This document shows, in pieces, positions 1 to 8,915 of a stretch of 46,346 nt of DNA. The translations under genes and the position numbers were made by a program. The stretch is from contig CAMBPS010000018.1 of NCBI GenBank assembly GCA_945869675.1, positions 1 to 46,346 of the forward strand, read 5' to 3'. How positions within the stretch are numbered: the stretch's first letter is position 1; each line of letters opens with the position of its first letter. The stretch is from Prosthecobacter debontii (lineage in GTDB: Bacteria > Verrucomicrobiota > Verrucomicrobiia > Verrucomicrobiales > Verrucomicrobiaceae). The notes below the pieces were generated by a model. The model was not told where the DNA came from and searched no databases. It saw only the letters and a list, made by a program, of their open reading frames with translations.

Positions 1-159
1 GGTCTTTTTGTCGCGGTGCCGTCCGTGGTGGCACATACGTATTTTGTCAGGCGTCTGGACAGCGTAGCCGTGCGATTGGAATCGATCCTGCATGAAACGA
101 TTCAGACCTTCTTTGCTCACTTCGAAGTGCAGCGTCCCTCTTCATCGGATCGTAACTGA
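1..159 (+). CDS. MotA/TolQ/ExbB-family proton channel protein, C-terminal fragment
   Basis: The window opens inside a reading frame whose last 52 codons end at the TGA at 157-159. The residues read as the end of an ExbB/TolQ-type inner-membrane proton channel: a final membrane segment (GLFVAVPSVVAHTYF) followed by a cytoplasmic helix (VRRLDSVAVRLESILHETIQ). That arrangement and the VAxPxxxAxxYF-like signature are typical of the family. The stop overlaps the start of the next gene (ExbD-type) as ATGA, so the two are probably translationally coupled and form one proton-motive-force-driven complex that energises outer-membrane transport or envelope integrity. The N-terminus lies outside the window, so ExbB and TolQ cannot be told apart. 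Confidence 0.8.
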   Translation, partial: GLFVAVPSVVAHTYFVRRLDSVAVRLESILHETIQTFFAHFEVQRPSSSDRN

Positions 160-590
160 TGCACCTGAATCTCCGCCCCAAAAGACGCCCAGTGCCGGCG
201 ATCCCCATCGTGTCACTCATCGACATCATGGTGATCCTGCTCATCTTTTTCATCGCCACGACGACCTTCCGCGAAAAAAAGGTACAAATGAAGATCAATC
301 TGCCTGCTTCAAAATCCATGGGGGAGGCGGAATCCAAGCCTGAGGTGCGTAAGGCAATCACGCTGACGAAAACCAAGGAGCTATTTCTGGACGGCAATCC
401 AGTCGAGATCGAGAAGCTGGCCGCTGCGCTGACTCAAATGAAGGAAGCCAATCCCGGTGTGAAACTGGAGCTTGAAGCGGACACTGACATTGCACTCGGC
501 ACGCTCATGAAAGTCTGGGATGGCCTCAGATCTGCCGGTTTTTCTATCAACGACGTTCCCGCGCGCATCCAGCGCACTGAAGGCAAATAG
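159..590 (+). CDS. ExbD/TolR-family biopolymer transport protein
   Basis: A 143-residue protein with a short basic cytoplasmic start (LRPKRRPVPAIPIVSLID), one membrane helix at about residues 20-40 (IMVILLIFFIATTTF) and a soluble periplasmic domain. The Asp in VSLIDIMVILLIFF matches the conserved membrane Asp that ExbD/TolR use in proton conduction. Length is normal for the family. Its ATG overlaps the stop of the ExbB-type gene, so the pair forms an ExbBD-like energy transducer. The periplasmic part contains the usual ALGTLMKVWDGLRSAGF-type helix that follows the ADTD...L segment of ExbD proteins. No TonB or TolA gene is visible in the window. Confidence 0.85.
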   Translation: MHLNLRPKRRPVPAIPIVSLIDIMVILLIFFIATTTFREKKVQMKINLPASKSMGEAESKPEVRKAITLTKTKELFLDGNPVEIEKLAAALTQMKEANPGVKLELEADTDIALGTLMKVWDGLRSAGFSINDVPARIQRTEGK

Positions 591-604
591 CCCCCACTTC
601 CCTT

Positions 605-1168
605 ATGGTCCTCAAAATCGTACTCTACCCCACCCCAGTTCTACGCGCCAAGTGCCGCGAGATTTCTGAAATCACCCCGACCATCCACAAACTTGCAGAG
701 GACATGATCGAAACAATGCACGCCGCCAACGGCGTGGGTCTAGCAGCACCACAGGTGGCTGTCGATCAGCAAATCGCAGTCATTGATGTCTCGCACAATC
801 CGCAATGCCTGACCTATCTACGGATCAATGGTGAGCGAGTGGACATGGTCAAGCACATGCCAATCGTCTTTATGAACCCGGTGCTGGACCTCGGCAAATC
901 AAAGGCGGTGGATGAAGAAGGCTGCCTGAGCTTCCCTCGCCTGCGTGGCGACATCCGCCGCAGTGATGAGATCAAAGTGACCTTCCAGACGCTAGCAGGT
1001 GAAACCCAAACCTGGGAATGTGACGGCCTGCTGGCTCGTGCGTTCCAGCATGAGATTGATCACCTGAATGGCATCCTGTTTATCGATCGATTATCGGCCG
1101 TGAGTAAAGTGAGTCTGAAGCGTAAGCTGGCCCGCCTGATGCAAGAGTGGGAGGAAGATGGTGATTAA
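605..1168 (+). CDS. def: Peptide deformylase
   Basis: A 187-residue enzyme that removes the formyl group from the N-terminal methionine of nascent proteins. All three family motifs are present: GVGLAAPQ at about residues 43-50, EGCLS with the metal-binding Cys107, and QHEIDHLNG with the metal-binding His149 and His153 and catalytic Glu150. The loop between motifs I and II is slightly long (residues 66-85, including LRINGERVDM), a common variation. The ATG at 605 lies 14 nt after the ExbD-type stop, and the next gene follows after 9 nt, so it may be part of one transcript. Assignment is firm; metal type cannot be read from sequence. Confidence 0.96.
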   Translation: MVLKIVLYPTPVLRAKCREISEITPTIHKLAEDMIETMHAANGVGLAAPQVAVDQQIAVIDVSHNPQCLTYLRINGERVDMVKHMPIVFMNPVLDLGKSKAVDEEGCLSFPRLRGDIRRSDEIKVTFQTLAGETQTWECDGLLARAFQHEIDHLNGILFIDRLSAVSKVSLKRKLARLMQEWEEDGD

Positions 1169-1177
1169 AGCACTGCC

Positions 1178-2257
1178 GTGAACCTCATCAATCAGCCGCA
1201 CCCGCTCCTACCTGAGATCGGAAGACTCTATCAGGCAGAGGAGGTGAATGCGTTTGGAAAAGACCGAGGAGCGGCTTTTTATGAGATCTGTCACCAGTAT
1301 GCGCAGACGCTCTGGATCACTGGTTTCCCAGCAAAATGCATTCTATTACTGAACCGAGCATTATCCTGCACTTTACCTGCCAGTGAACCGATCCTGCAAC
1401 GCTGGCCTCTCCCCTATCAGGCGCTGGCTTGGCTTCTGATTCATCGACCCGAAAATCAGTTCATCGGCAATCCGCGCCGTCACTGGCAGCATCTGGCCAC
1501 TCGCATGGTGGAGCCTAACAAAGATCTGCGGACTTGGCGTGCCTGGGCCTGCTGGTATCTGGCTAAGGAGATTTTACCAGAGACTGAGTTTCCGCCAGAT
1601 TTAAAGCAGATCCGCCTAGAGCAAGTCACTGAGCCGACGCATGCCGAGATTACAGCGCATCTAAGCAGATTGTCTCCATCTGACGAGGTTACACCATGGC
1701 AGGCAGCACTGGATTGGAGTCGTGAACAGCTCGGCCATGCAGTAGCTGAGGTGGCCGAGACAAGGATTCGACGCATTGCTGCGGATGAGTTGCCCAAAGT
1801 GCAAAATCTAGGCCATAAAATCTGGACGCAATGCTATCCAGGTATCCTCTCTGAAAAGCAGATCGACTACATGCTGACCATCTGGTATCAACCCGCTGCC
1901 ATGGCACGTGAAATGGAGCAGCGCGGCGTCTGGTATGCCCTCGTCGAGGTCGCCGGTCACGGCGCTGTTGGTTATGTCTCTTTTGAGAAGTATCCTGAGA
2001 CCAACCTTTGCTTCATCAATAAACTTTATCTGATGGCAGAGATGCATGGGCGGGGGCTTGGTGCGCTGATGCTCGATTGGGTGTCAGATCGCGCCCGAGA
2101 GATAGGCTGCAACCATCTCCAATTGCGTGTAAACAAAGCCAATGCACCAGCTATTCGGGCCTATTTACGTGCGGGCTTTATTTTCCTAGATGACGTTTGT
2201 TCAGACATTGGCAGTGGCTTCTTCATGGACGACTTCCGAATGGAAAAGAGCCTGTAG
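1178..2257 (+). CDS. GNAT-family N-acetyltransferase with a long N-terminal extension
   Basis: A 359-residue protein starting with GTG at 1178, only 9 nt after def. Residues about 190-355 form a GNAT acetyltransferase domain: the acetyl-CoA motif A region reads INKLYLMAEMHGRGLGALML (R/Q-x-x-G-x-G/A type loop HGRGLG), followed by LQLRVNKANAPAIRAYLRAGF, the typical motif B. The first ~180 residues are helical and Trp-rich (HWQHLATRM, DLRTWRAWACWYLA) and match no domain I recognise. The substrate is unknown. Placement behind peptide deformylase could hint at N-terminal protein modification, but adjacency is the only support. An in-frame later ATG could be the true start, yet the N-terminal part has coding character and no better start is evident. 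Confidence 0.8.
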   Translation: MNLINQPHPLLPEIGRLYQAEEVNAFGKDRGAAFYEICHQYAQTLWITGFPAKCILLLNRALSCTLPASEPILQRWPLPYQALAWLLIHRPENQFIGNPRRHWQHLATRMVEPNKDLRTWRAWACWYLAKEILPETEFPPDLKQIRLEQVTEPTHAEITAHLSRLSPSDEVTPWQAALDWSREQLGHAVAEVAETRIRRIAADELPKVQNLGHKIWTQCYPGILSEKQIDYMLTIWYQPAAMAREMEQRGVWYALVEVAGHGAVGYVSFEKYPETNLCFINKLYLMAEMHGRGLGALMLDWVSDRAREIGCNHLQLRVNKANAPAIRAYLRAGFIFLDDVCSDIGSGFFMDDFRMEKSL

Positions 2258-2313
2258 ATTAGGCTTCCACTGGAAGGTCTGCTCGCTGACCAACGTTATT
2301 TGGCGGTCAACTC

Positions 2314-3219
2314 ATGAAACTACTCTGCCTCTCGCTCTTCGCCGCCACCTGTCTGCATGCTGAACTTACCCGTGAACAGCAACAGGTGCCGTTGGAAGTT
2401 TTGCCCACAGACACGTCCTTAGCCAAGATTGTACTCATCGCAGGTAGCACCAGCAATAAGCCAGGGCAGCACGAGTACTTCGCTGGCTGTGCTTTGATGA
2501 TGGATTGGCTGAAAAAGCTGCCTGGTGTCGCCCCGGTTATGGTGGCTGACGGCTGGCCAAAGAATGAAGCCGTGCTTGATGGGGCCAAGGTCGTGCTGCT
2601 GTTCCTGGATGGTGGCGCTAAGCTCTCCTTCTTAGAACCCAAGCGCTGGGCACGGATGCAATCGCTAGCCGATGCTGGCACAGGCTTTGTCGTTCTTCAT
2701 CAGGGCATCGATTGCTCAGCCGATAAGGCAGAGACGTTTAAAAACTGGTTCGGAGCCGCTTTCCAGACTGATATCGGTTGCCGTGGTCATTGGGATGTGA
2801 AATGTGACACTATTCCAGGCCATGAAATCAATCGCGGCATGGCACCCTTTGCGCTGCGGAAAGATGGCTGGCTTTACAATCTGCATTTTGCTGAAAGTGG
2901 CGTCATACCTGTGCTGACCTGTCCCATGCCTGATAGCAGCCGGAAGACCGCCGATGCCAAAGCCAACTTTGGGCGTGCAGAAACCGTGGCCTGGTCATAC
3001 GCACGAGCGAATGGCGGCCGCAGTTTTGGCTTCACGGGCTGTGATCTGCATGCCAACTGGGCAGAAGCGAATCAGAGATCACTGATTCTCAATGCCATTC
3101 TCTGGACCGCTAAAATGGAAGTGCCCGCTGCCGGAGTAGCTAGTGAAGTCAGCCCCGAGGCGCTCAAGAAAAACTGGGACCGAAAGGTTTTTCTCCCAAA
3201 GACAGCCAAGGTTAAATAA
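2314..3219 (+). CDS. Secreted ThuA-like domain protein
   Basis: A 301-residue protein with a clear signal peptide (MKLLCLSLFAATCLHA). The mature part is a ThuA-like fold (glutamine-amidotransferase-like, trehalose-utilisation family): KIVLIAGSTSNKPGQHEYFAGC at the start, VVLLFLDGG and the strand GTGFVVLHQGIDC, then WDVKCDTIPGHEINRGM and a C-terminal GRSFGFTGCDLHANW...ILNAILWTAK segment. In this superfamily such secreted proteins are very common in Planctomycetes and Verrucomicrobia and often sit beside sugar oxidoreductases, but their reaction is not established. It appears to be a single gene, 56 nt after the GNAT gene. The start is fixed by the signal peptide. Confidence 0.8.
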   Translation: MKLLCLSLFAATCLHAELTREQQQVPLEVLPTDTSLAKIVLIAGSTSNKPGQHEYFAGCALMMDWLKKLPGVAPVMVADGWPKNEAVLDGAKVVLLFLDGGAKLSFLEPKRWARMQSLADAGTGFVVLHQGIDCSADKAETFKNWFGAAFQTDIGCRGHWDVKCDTIPGHEINRGMAPFALRKDGWLYNLHFAESGVIPVLTCPMPDSSRKTADAKANFGRAETVAWSYARANGGRSFGFTGCDLHANWAEANQRSLILNAILWTAKMEVPAAGVASEVSPEALKKNWDRKVFLPKTAKVK

Positions 3220-3377
3220 GCAGTTCCTTGGCAGGGGTGAAGGTTGCATGCACTGAGCTGCTCATAGTGCCTCAGCTCAAAATCATAAGCACTTAGCAGC
3301 TGCACAATAGACTGATGACGTATTTTTGCCGCTTGTTAAAAAGAGAAAATTCACGGAACAGATGATGATCAACCCTC

Positions 3378-4055
3378 ATGTCTGACGCGCCTCCTCTACT
3401 AAGCCCCATCGAAGCCCGCATCGTCGGCTGCCTGATAGAGAAAGAAATCACCCTGCCAGACTACTACCCGCTCACGCTGAACTCACTCACGGCCGCCTGC
3501 AATCAGACCACAAACCGCGACCCCATCATGACACTGGACGAGTCCACCGTCCTACAGGCCACTGAGTCCCTAAAAACACGGGGCTGGGTTTTCCAAGTGA
3601 CCGTCGTCGGTGGACGAGTGAATAAATTCCGCCACAACACGCGAACCAAGTTTGTTGGCTTGGAAAAACCAACCATCTGTCTCTTAAGCGTGCTACTCCT
3701 GCGCGGAGAACAGACCTTGGGCGAACTTCGTCAGCGCACAGAGCGCCTCTGTTCCTTTCCAGACCTCGAAAGTGTGGAGGCAGAACTGATGAAGCTGGTC
3801 ACTTACAGCGAGGGCCCCATCGTCGCCTGTCTACCAGCTGGACCCGGACGGCGAGTCGCGCAATGGGCACAGCTGCTCACAGGAGAACCAGGTGGCTTAG
3901 CCACAGCCCAAGAAATCATCCATACAGACGCTATGATCGCGGCAGCACCAGCCAATCTCGAAGATCAAGCTTGGAAGCAGCGAATGGAAATGGAGATCGA
4001 GATCCTCAAAGCCCAACTCAACCGTTTGAAAGTCAACCTTGGGGTCGAAGACTAA
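3378..4055 (+). CDS. YceH-family (DUF480/UPF0502) protein
   Basis: A 225-residue protein matching the YceH/UPF0502 family throughout. It opens with LSPIEARIVGCLIEKEITLPDYYPLTLNSL, the hallmark N-terminus, continues with ACNQTTNRDPIM, and has GRVNKFRHN and LLRGEQTLGELRQRTERLCSF, all typical of the two winged-helix domains of the family. A C-terminal helix (WKQRMEMEIEILKAQLNRLKVNL) probably forms a coiled coil. The molecular function is not settled; the tandem winged helices suggest nucleic-acid or protein binding. It lies 106 nt upstream of the Fur/PerR regulator on the same strand, separated by the operator palindrome. Confidence 0.9.
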   Translation: MSDAPPLLSPIEARIVGCLIEKEITLPDYYPLTLNSLTAACNQTTNRDPIMTLDESTVLQATESLKTRGWVFQVTVVGGRVNKFRHNTRTKFVGLEKPTICLLSVLLLRGEQTLGELRQRTERLCSFPDLESVEAELMKLVTYSEGPIVACLPAGPGRRVAQWAQLLTGEPGGLATAQEIIHTDAMIAAAPANLEDQAWKQRMEMEIEILKAQLNRLKVNLGVED

Positions 4056-4132
4056 GTCCACCGAGTGTAATCCAGACTGCTTTTTCTGAGAAAAAAGGGT
4101 ATCCGCGCTTGCTAAGTCGGCCCTTTCCATGC

Positions 4133-4151
4133 AATTAGAATCATTCTAATT
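4133..4151 (+). promoter_or_regulatory. Perfect 9-1-9 Fur/PerR-type operator
   Basis: AATTAGAATCATTCTAATT is a perfect inverted repeat with 9-nt arms around a single C. Its core TTAGAATCATTCTAA has the 7-1-7 layout known for PerR and Fur boxes (PerR consensus TTATAATnATTATAA). It ends 10 nt before the ATG of the Fur-family regulator at 4162, so a bound dimer would block transcription of the regulator and, by read-through, of the downstream suf genes. The position implies autoregulation. Binding by this particular regulator is inferred. Confidence 0.8.
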
Positions 4152-4161
4152 CTAAAACGCA

Positions 4162-4617
4162 ATGACCCCATCCACCACACGCGCTCCCACCAAACCAACC
4201 GGTCTGGACTGTCGCCTTGCCGTGTTAGGATCTGATGTGCGCCTCACTCCCCACCGTCGCGAAGTCTTTGACGTGCTTGCCTCATCGACTGATCACCCGA
4301 CAGCCTATGATATCCTGGATCGGGTAAAGAGCCGCTCTCCGCACATCTCTCTGGCGACGGTTTACAATTGCCTAGAGCACCTTACTACCCACGGCCTAAT
4401 CAAGCTCGTCCACCTCGAGCGCGGCCAATCCCGCTACTGCGCCAATCTCCACGAGCACGTCCACTTCCACTGCGAGACCTGCGGCAAGGTCATCGACGCC
4501 CATCCAGCCAGCGATTTCGACCCCGCCAAGTTTTGGAACCTGCCCAAAGGCACCCGCGTCACCCGCACCGACCTCGCCATCCACGGCACCTGCAACGCCT
4601 GCGCTACTCAATCATAA
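4162..4617 (+). CDS. Fur/PerR-family metal-dependent transcriptional regulator
   Basis: A 151-residue Fur-family repressor. The N-terminal winged helix holds [29 protein letters not shown] and [19 protein letters not shown], the usual DNA-recognition helix. The C-terminal dimer domain shows [17 protein letters not shown] and HGTCNAC, giving two CxxC pairs (Cys104/107 and Cys144/147) for a structural zinc and His residues for the regulatory metal. The ending [11 protein letters not shown] resembles PerR more than Fur, but iron and peroxide sensing cannot be separated from sequence alone. A perfect palindromic operator lies just upstream, and sufC starts 16 nt downstream, so it probably controls itself and Fe-S cluster assembly together. 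Confidence 0.88.
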   Translation: MTPSTTRAPTKPTGLDCRLAVLGSDVRLTPHRREVFDVLASSTDHPTAYDILDRVKSRSPHISLATVYNCLEHLTTHGLIKLVHLERGQSRYCANLHEHVHFHCETCGKVIDAHPASDFDPAKFWNLPKGTRVTRTDLAIHGTCNACATQS

Positions 4618-4633
4618 TCATTTCCCCTCCCTC

Positions 4634-5392
4634 ATGTCCCTCGAAATTAAATCACTCCACGCTCAGATCCCAGGCCGCGAAATTCTCAAAGGCCTGAACC
4701 TCACCATCAACCCCGGTGAAGTCCATGCCATCATGGGACCGAACGGCTCTGGCAAAAGTACGCTGAGCAAAGTCCTCTGTGGCCACGAAGACTACGAAGT
4801 CACCAGTGGCGAAGTCCTCCTCGATGGCGAAAACATCCTCGATATGGCCGTTGATGCCCGCAGCCGCGCTGGTCTCTTCCTTGCCTTCCAATATCCACAT
4901 GAGATCCCCGGCGTCAGCAATGCCAACTTCCTCCGCGCTGCGCTAAAGGCCCGCCTGCCCAAGGGCGAGGACATTGACGCCGTGAAATTCTACAAGCAGC
5001 TTTACGCCCGCATGGACCAGCTCGAAATGGACCGCAGCTTCACCAGCCGCAGTGTTAATGAAGGCTTTTCCGGTGGCGAAAAGAAACGCAACGAGATCCT
5101 GCAGCTCATGATGCTGGAGCCGAAATACGCCATCCTCGATGAAACCGATTCCGGCCTCGACATCGACGCCCTCAAGATCGTCTCCCGCGGCGTGAACGCC
5201 ATGCGCAGCGAGAACCGAGGTTTCCTCGTCATCACCCACTACCAGCGCCTGCTGAACTACATCCAGCCTGACATCGTCCACGTCCTCAAAGACGGCCGCA
5301 TCGTCAAAACCGGCGGCAAAGAGCTGTCGCTCGAACTCGAAGAACGCGGCTACGACTGGGTGGTCGAGGAGCCTTTGGCGGCTGCGGCTTAA
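4634..5392 (+). CDS. sufC: Fe-S cluster assembly ATPase SufC
   Basis: A 252-residue ABC-type ATPase. Walker A is GPNGSGKST at about residues 35-43, the signature is [11 protein letters not shown] at about 144-154 and Walker B plus the catalytic Glu are [16 protein letters not shown], all in the SufC-specific form. SufC forms the SufBC2D scaffold complex that builds Fe-S clusters in the cytoplasm and drives conformational change of SufB-SufD. It follows the Fur/PerR gene by 16 nt. The usual partner sufB comes only after two small unrelated genes inserted between them. Confidence 0.96.
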   Translation: MSLEIKSLHAQIPGREILKGLNLTINPGEVHAIMGPNGSGKSTLSKVLCGHEDYEVTSGEVLLDGENILDMAVDARSRAGLFLAFQYPHEIPGVSNANFLRAALKARLPKGEDIDAVKFYKQLYARMDQLEMDRSFTSRSVNEGFSGGEKKRNEILQLMMLEPKYAILDETDSGLDIDALKIVSRGVNAMRSENRGFLVITHYQRLLNYIQPDIVHVLKDGRIVKTGGKELSLELEERGYDWVVEEPLAAAA

Positions 5393-5412
5393 ATCATCGT
5401 TTCCTCATCACC

Positions 5413-5661
5413 ATGCCCACCGTTTCCAGATTCTTCGGCATTAGCATCAAGATGTTCTTTTCGGAACACAATCAGCCGCATTTTCACGCTGTGCATGGTG
5501 ACGAAATCGGCTGGATCAACATCCGCACCTTGGAGCTTATTAAGGGTGATCTTTCACCCCGCTCCCTGCGGTTGATTAAAGAATGGGCTTCCGAGCACCA
5601 GCAGGAGTTGCTGGAGATGTGGGACAGTCACGAGTTTAAACAAATCGCAGGCCTCGACTGA
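5413..5661 (+). CDS. DUF4160 domain protein
   Basis: An 82-residue protein with the DUF4160 pattern: MPTVSRFFGISIKMFFSEHNQPHFHAVHGDE with the conserved PTVxRxxGxxIxMxxxDHxPPHFHxxYG-like stretch, and a C-terminal helix WASEHQQELLEMWD. Such genes are usually found in pairs with DUF2442 genes, and the pair is often suspected of acting as a toxin-antitoxin-like or accessory module, without proof. Here it lies 20 nt after sufC and its TGA overlaps the ATG of the DUF2442 gene by one base. It is unusual inside a suf operon. Confidence 0.88.
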   Translation: MPTVSRFFGISIKMFFSEHNQPHFHAVHGDEIGWINIRTLELIKGDLSPRSLRLIKEWASEHQQELLEMWDSHEFKQIAGLD

Positions 5662-5957
5662 TGAACGAAGAATGGAAAGAATACCCAAGCCTTGCGTCCG
5701 TCAAAGCGTTGCCGGACCATCAACTCTTGTGCTCCTTTCACAAGGGTGAGCAGCGCTGTTACGATTTCCGTCCGCATCTCGCGCTGCCGATGTTTCAGCT
5801 ACTGAAGGAGTCGGCTTACTTCCGTGCTGTGCAAACTGACCCTCATGGCCTCGGTGCCGTTTGGAATGATGACATGGACATCGCCGCCTCCGAACTCTGG
5901 CTCAAAGGCGTGCCACTCGAAGTCCCTTTCGCTGCTCTCGCAGCCACTAATCACTAA
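5661..5957 (+). CDS. DUF2442 domain protein
   Basis: A 98-residue protein of the DUF2442 type: [27 protein letters not shown] then [27 protein letters not shown], matching the family layout (L...F.nGe.r.fD....L...F..v..d...i.W..g.Dl....L). It starts on the last base of the DUF4160 stop codon, so translation is coupled. Function is unknown; partnership with DUF4160 is the best clue. sufB follows after 26 nt, so it is co-transcribed with the Fe-S assembly genes. Confidence 0.87.
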   Translation: MNEEWKEYPSLASVKALPDHQLLCSFHKGEQRCYDFRPHLALPMFQLLKESAYFRAVQTDPHGLGAVWNDDMDIAASELWLKGVPLEVPFAALAATNH

Positions 5958-5983
5958 AAATAAACACTTTAAAATCTAACATC

Positions 5984-7402
5984 ATGGTCACTGCCCCAGA
6001 CAACGACATCTCCGACATCAAGGTCGATAATATCGGCGATTTCACCTTCCCCGAGCGCAACAAGTTCGACTCCGGCTTCGGCATCACGTCGAAGACTGTC
6101 GATTACATCAGCGACGTGAAGGATGACCCTGATTGGGTGCGCGAGTTCCGTCACAAGGCGCTCAAAGTCTTCCAGGACAAGCCCATGCCCACGCACTGGG
6201 CCACGAAGGATCTGGAGAACATTCACTTCGACGAGTTCCGTTACTACCTCAGCGATGGGCAGAAACCGAAGCGCTCCTGGGACGACGTGCCGGAGGACAT
6301 CAAGAAGACTTTCGACCGTCTCGGCATCCCCGAGCAGGAACGGAAATTTCTCTCCGGCGTCGAAGCTCAGTATGATTCAGAAGCCGCTTACTCGAATATC
6401 AAAGCTGCCGTTGCCGAGCAGGGTGTGATCTTTGTAAACAGTAGCGAGGGTCTCAAAGAACACCCCGAGATCTTTAAAAAATGGTTCGGCAAAGTTATCC
6501 CGACTGGCGACAACAAATTCTCCGCGCTCAACAGCGCCGTCTTCAGCGGCGGCTCCTTCATTTATGTCCCGCCCGGCGTGAAGGTGAAGCACCCGCTCCA
6601 GGCCTACTTTCGCATCAACAGCGAGCAGTTCGGCCAGTTCGAGCGCACGCTCATCATCTGCGATGAAGGCAGCGAGGTTATGTACATGGAAGGCTGCACA
6701 GCCCCAAAGTTTGAGACCGCCACACTGCACAGCGCCGTCGTCGAACTCGTCGCCCTCAAAGGTGCCAAGATCCAATACGTCACCGTGCAAAACTGGAGCA
6801 GCAACGTCTTCAACCTCGTCACCAAGCGCGGCATCGCCATGGAAGACGCGGAAGTGCGCTGGATCGACTGCAACATTGGCAGCCGACTCACCATGAAATA
6901 CCCAGGCGTTATCATGAAGGGCAAACGCGCCCGTGGCGAAGTCATCAGCATCGCTTTGGCGAATAGCGGCCAGCATCAGGACACTGGTGCCAAGATGGTC
7001 CACGCCGCCGATGACACCACCAGCAACGTCATCAGTAAATCCATCTCCATCGGCGAAGGACGCAGCACCTATCGCGGCCTAGTTCACATCCCGAAGCACC
7101 TCAAGGGCTGCAAAAACAACACCGAGTGCGATGCCCTGCTCATCAACAGCAACAGCCACACCGACACCTACCCCGCCATCAGTGTCCGTGGCAATCAACA
7201 CAGCACCCAGCACGAAGCCAGCGTCAGCCAAGTCAGCGCCGATCAAATCTTCTACCTCATGCAACGCGGCCTCAGTGAAGCCGAAGCCATGAGCTTGTCC
7301 GTCAACGGCTTCATCAACGACCTCGTGAAGGAATTCCCGATGGAATACAGCGTCGAACTGAAACGCCTCATCGACCTGGAGATGGAGGACAGCGTCGGGT
7401 AA
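5984..7402 (+). CDS. sufB: Fe-S cluster assembly scaffold SufB
   Basis: A 472-residue SufB of normal length. Characteristic segments include [13 protein letters not shown] near the start, [106 protein letters not shown] and the C-terminal [18 protein letters not shown]...HEASVSQVS. The conserved Cys in [13 protein letters not shown] is present. SufB is the scaffold on which clusters are built, working with SufC and SufD in the cytoplasm. Its separation from sufC by the DUF4160/DUF2442 pair is odd; sufD follows directly. Confidence 0.96.
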   Translation: MVTAPDNDISDIKVDNIGDFTFPERNKFDSGFGITSKTVDYISDVKDDPDWVREFRHKALKVFQDKPMPTHWATKDLENIHFDEFRYYLSDGQKPKRSWDDVPEDIKKTFDRLGIPEQERKFLSGVEAQYDSEAAYSNIKAAVAEQGVIFVNSSEGLKEHPEIFKKWFGKVIPTGDNKFSALNSAVFSGGSFIYVPPGVKVKHPLQAYFRINSEQFGQFERTLIICDEGSEVMYMEGCTAPKFETATLHSAVVELVALKGAKIQYVTVQNWSSNVFNLVTKRGIAMEDAEVRWIDCNIGSRLTMKYPGVIMKGKRARGEVISIALANSGQHQDTGAKMVHAADDTTSNVISKSISIGEGRSTYRGLVHIPKHLKGCKNNTECDALLINSNSHTDTYPAISVRGNQHSTQHEASVSQVSADQIFYLMQRGLSEAEAMSLSVNGFINDLVKEFPMEYSVELKRLIDLEMEDSVG

Positions 7403-7452
7403 AACCTCTCATTTGCCATTCTGATCTCGTCATTCGTCATTACTCTCGTTCA

Positions 7453-8760
7453 ATGCCCTCTGCCCCATCCGACACCCCCACCGGTCTCCTCACCATCTCT
7501 CCCACTGCTCTCAGCGTCGCACCTGACTGGTTCAGCACCCGTTCCAATGCCGCGTGGACCGAATTCCAGGCCCTGCCGCTACCTGGCCTCAAAGACGAAA
7601 ACTGGCGCTACTCGAACGCGAAGAAGATCGAACTCTCCGACCACGCTCCGGCCCAAACACCGACTGCCGAGCAGTCGAAAGCCGCGCTCGCAGCCACCGA
7701 AGGCCTCAAAGAACGCGCCGCACGCTTTGTCTTCGTGAACGACACACTCGTCGAGTCCGACACGAACGGTCTACCCGCCGGTGTCGTGTGCGTGAGCTTT
7801 GAGGGAGCCCTGAAAACTCATGCCGATGTGCTTCAACAGCATTTCATGAAGGCTGATCAGGCACTGGGGTCCAGCAAATTCGCCGCGTTGCACCTCGCAC
7901 ATCTGAAAGCAGGCACCGTCATCATCGTGCCAAAGGATGTCGTGATTGAAAAACCCATCGAAGTCTTCCATTGGGTCGTCGGCGACCACGCGGCGATCTT
8001 CCCACACACGCTCGTCGTCACAGGCGACAACGCACAGGTCAGCGTCGTCGATCATTACCGCAGTCTGGAAGGTGAAGGCGGCCTCAGCATCGCCATCGCC
8101 GATCTCGTCGGAGGCAGCGGCAGTAAGATCACCTACGCAGCCTGCCAGGAGCTGGCCGATGACGCCCAGGCGCTGCATCTTTCCAGCATCACCGCCGGAC
8201 GCGATGCCAGCGTGAAAAGCTTTCAGGTGCAGCTCGGTGCCTCCTTCAGCCGCAGCGAGAGCGTCAGCGACCTAGTCGGCCAGGGCGCCCGCAGCGACAT
8301 GCTCAGCGTCAGCTTGCCCATCGGCGATCAAGTCGTCGATCAGCGCACACTTCAGCGTCACAAAGCCCCCCACGCAACGAGCGACCTGCTCTACAAAAAT
8401 GCTCTCTATGGCCAGTCCCGCAGCATTTTCAGCGGCCTGATCATCGTCGATGAAGGCGCCCACTACACCGACGCCTATCAGACCTGCCGCAACCTGCTCA
8501 ATAGCAACGAAGCCGAAGCCACCAGCCTCCCCGGTCTCGAAATCAACGCCGACCAGGTCAAATGCAGCCACGGCGCCACCAGCGGCCCCATCAGCGACGA
8601 AGAACTCTTCTACCTCAAAGCCCGCGGTATCAGCGACAGCGAAAGCCGCAAGCTCATCATCGAAGGCTTCCTTGCCGGAGTGGTGGAGCGTTTCGGCAAC
8701 AGTGAACTGCTGGATTCACTGGTCGCGCGCATCGACGAGAAGCTCGAGCGGGCGGTTTGA
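7453..8760 (+). CDS. sufD: Fe-S cluster assembly protein SufD
   Basis: A 435-residue SufD. The N-terminus has ALPLPGLKDENWRYSN, typical of SufD proteins, and the beta-helix core ends with SRSIFSGLIIVDEGAHYTDAYQTCRNLLNSNEAEATSLPGLEINADQVKCSHGATSGPISDEELFYLKARGIS, the family's strongest signature, with the His of CSHGAT conserved. SufD partners SufB in the SufBC2D complex and supports iron entry. It starts 50 nt after sufB; the spacer contains the doubled motif CGTCATTCGTCATT. No sufS, sufU or sufE follows: the next gene is convergent, so the cysteine desulfurase must lie elsewhere. Confidence 0.94.
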   Translation: MPSAPSDTPTGLLTISPTALSVAPDWFSTRSNAAWTEFQALPLPGLKDENWRYSNAKKIELSDHAPAQTPTAEQSKAALAATEGLKERAARFVFVNDTLVESDTNGLPAGVVCVSFEGALKTHADVLQQHFMKADQALGSSKFAALHLAHLKAGTVIIVPKDVVIEKPIEVFHWVVGDHAAIFPHTLVVTGDNAQVSVVDHYRSLEGEGGLSIAIADLVGGSGSKITYAACQELADDAQALHLSSITAGRDASVKSFQVQLGASFSRSESVSDLVGQGARSDMLSVSLPIGDQVVDQRTLQRHKAPHATSDLLYKNALYGQSRSIFSGLIIVDEGAHYTDAYQTCRNLLNSNEAEATSLPGLEINADQVKCSHGATSGPISDEELFYLKARGISDSESRKLIIEGFLAGVVERFGNSELLDSLVARIDEKLERAV

Positions 8761-8915
8761 TATGCTCTTCCCTAAAGATCTGCTCCACCAGCTTCAATCC
8801 CCCCAGATCCATTGCTTAAGCGGGGTTCTTCTGTCAGCAAATCAAGGCTGTGCCGCAGCTAGCCTCAAAGCTGCCGAGAGGTAAGCTTGTCAAAAAGACG
8901 CCCCATAAACTATGG

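Noticed and set aside
4056..4132. Possible terminator after the YceH gene (CTTTTTCTGAGAAAAAAG and AAGGG...CCCTT)
   Set aside because: The stems are short and AT-rich or widely spaced, with no following U-tract, so I do not call a terminator.
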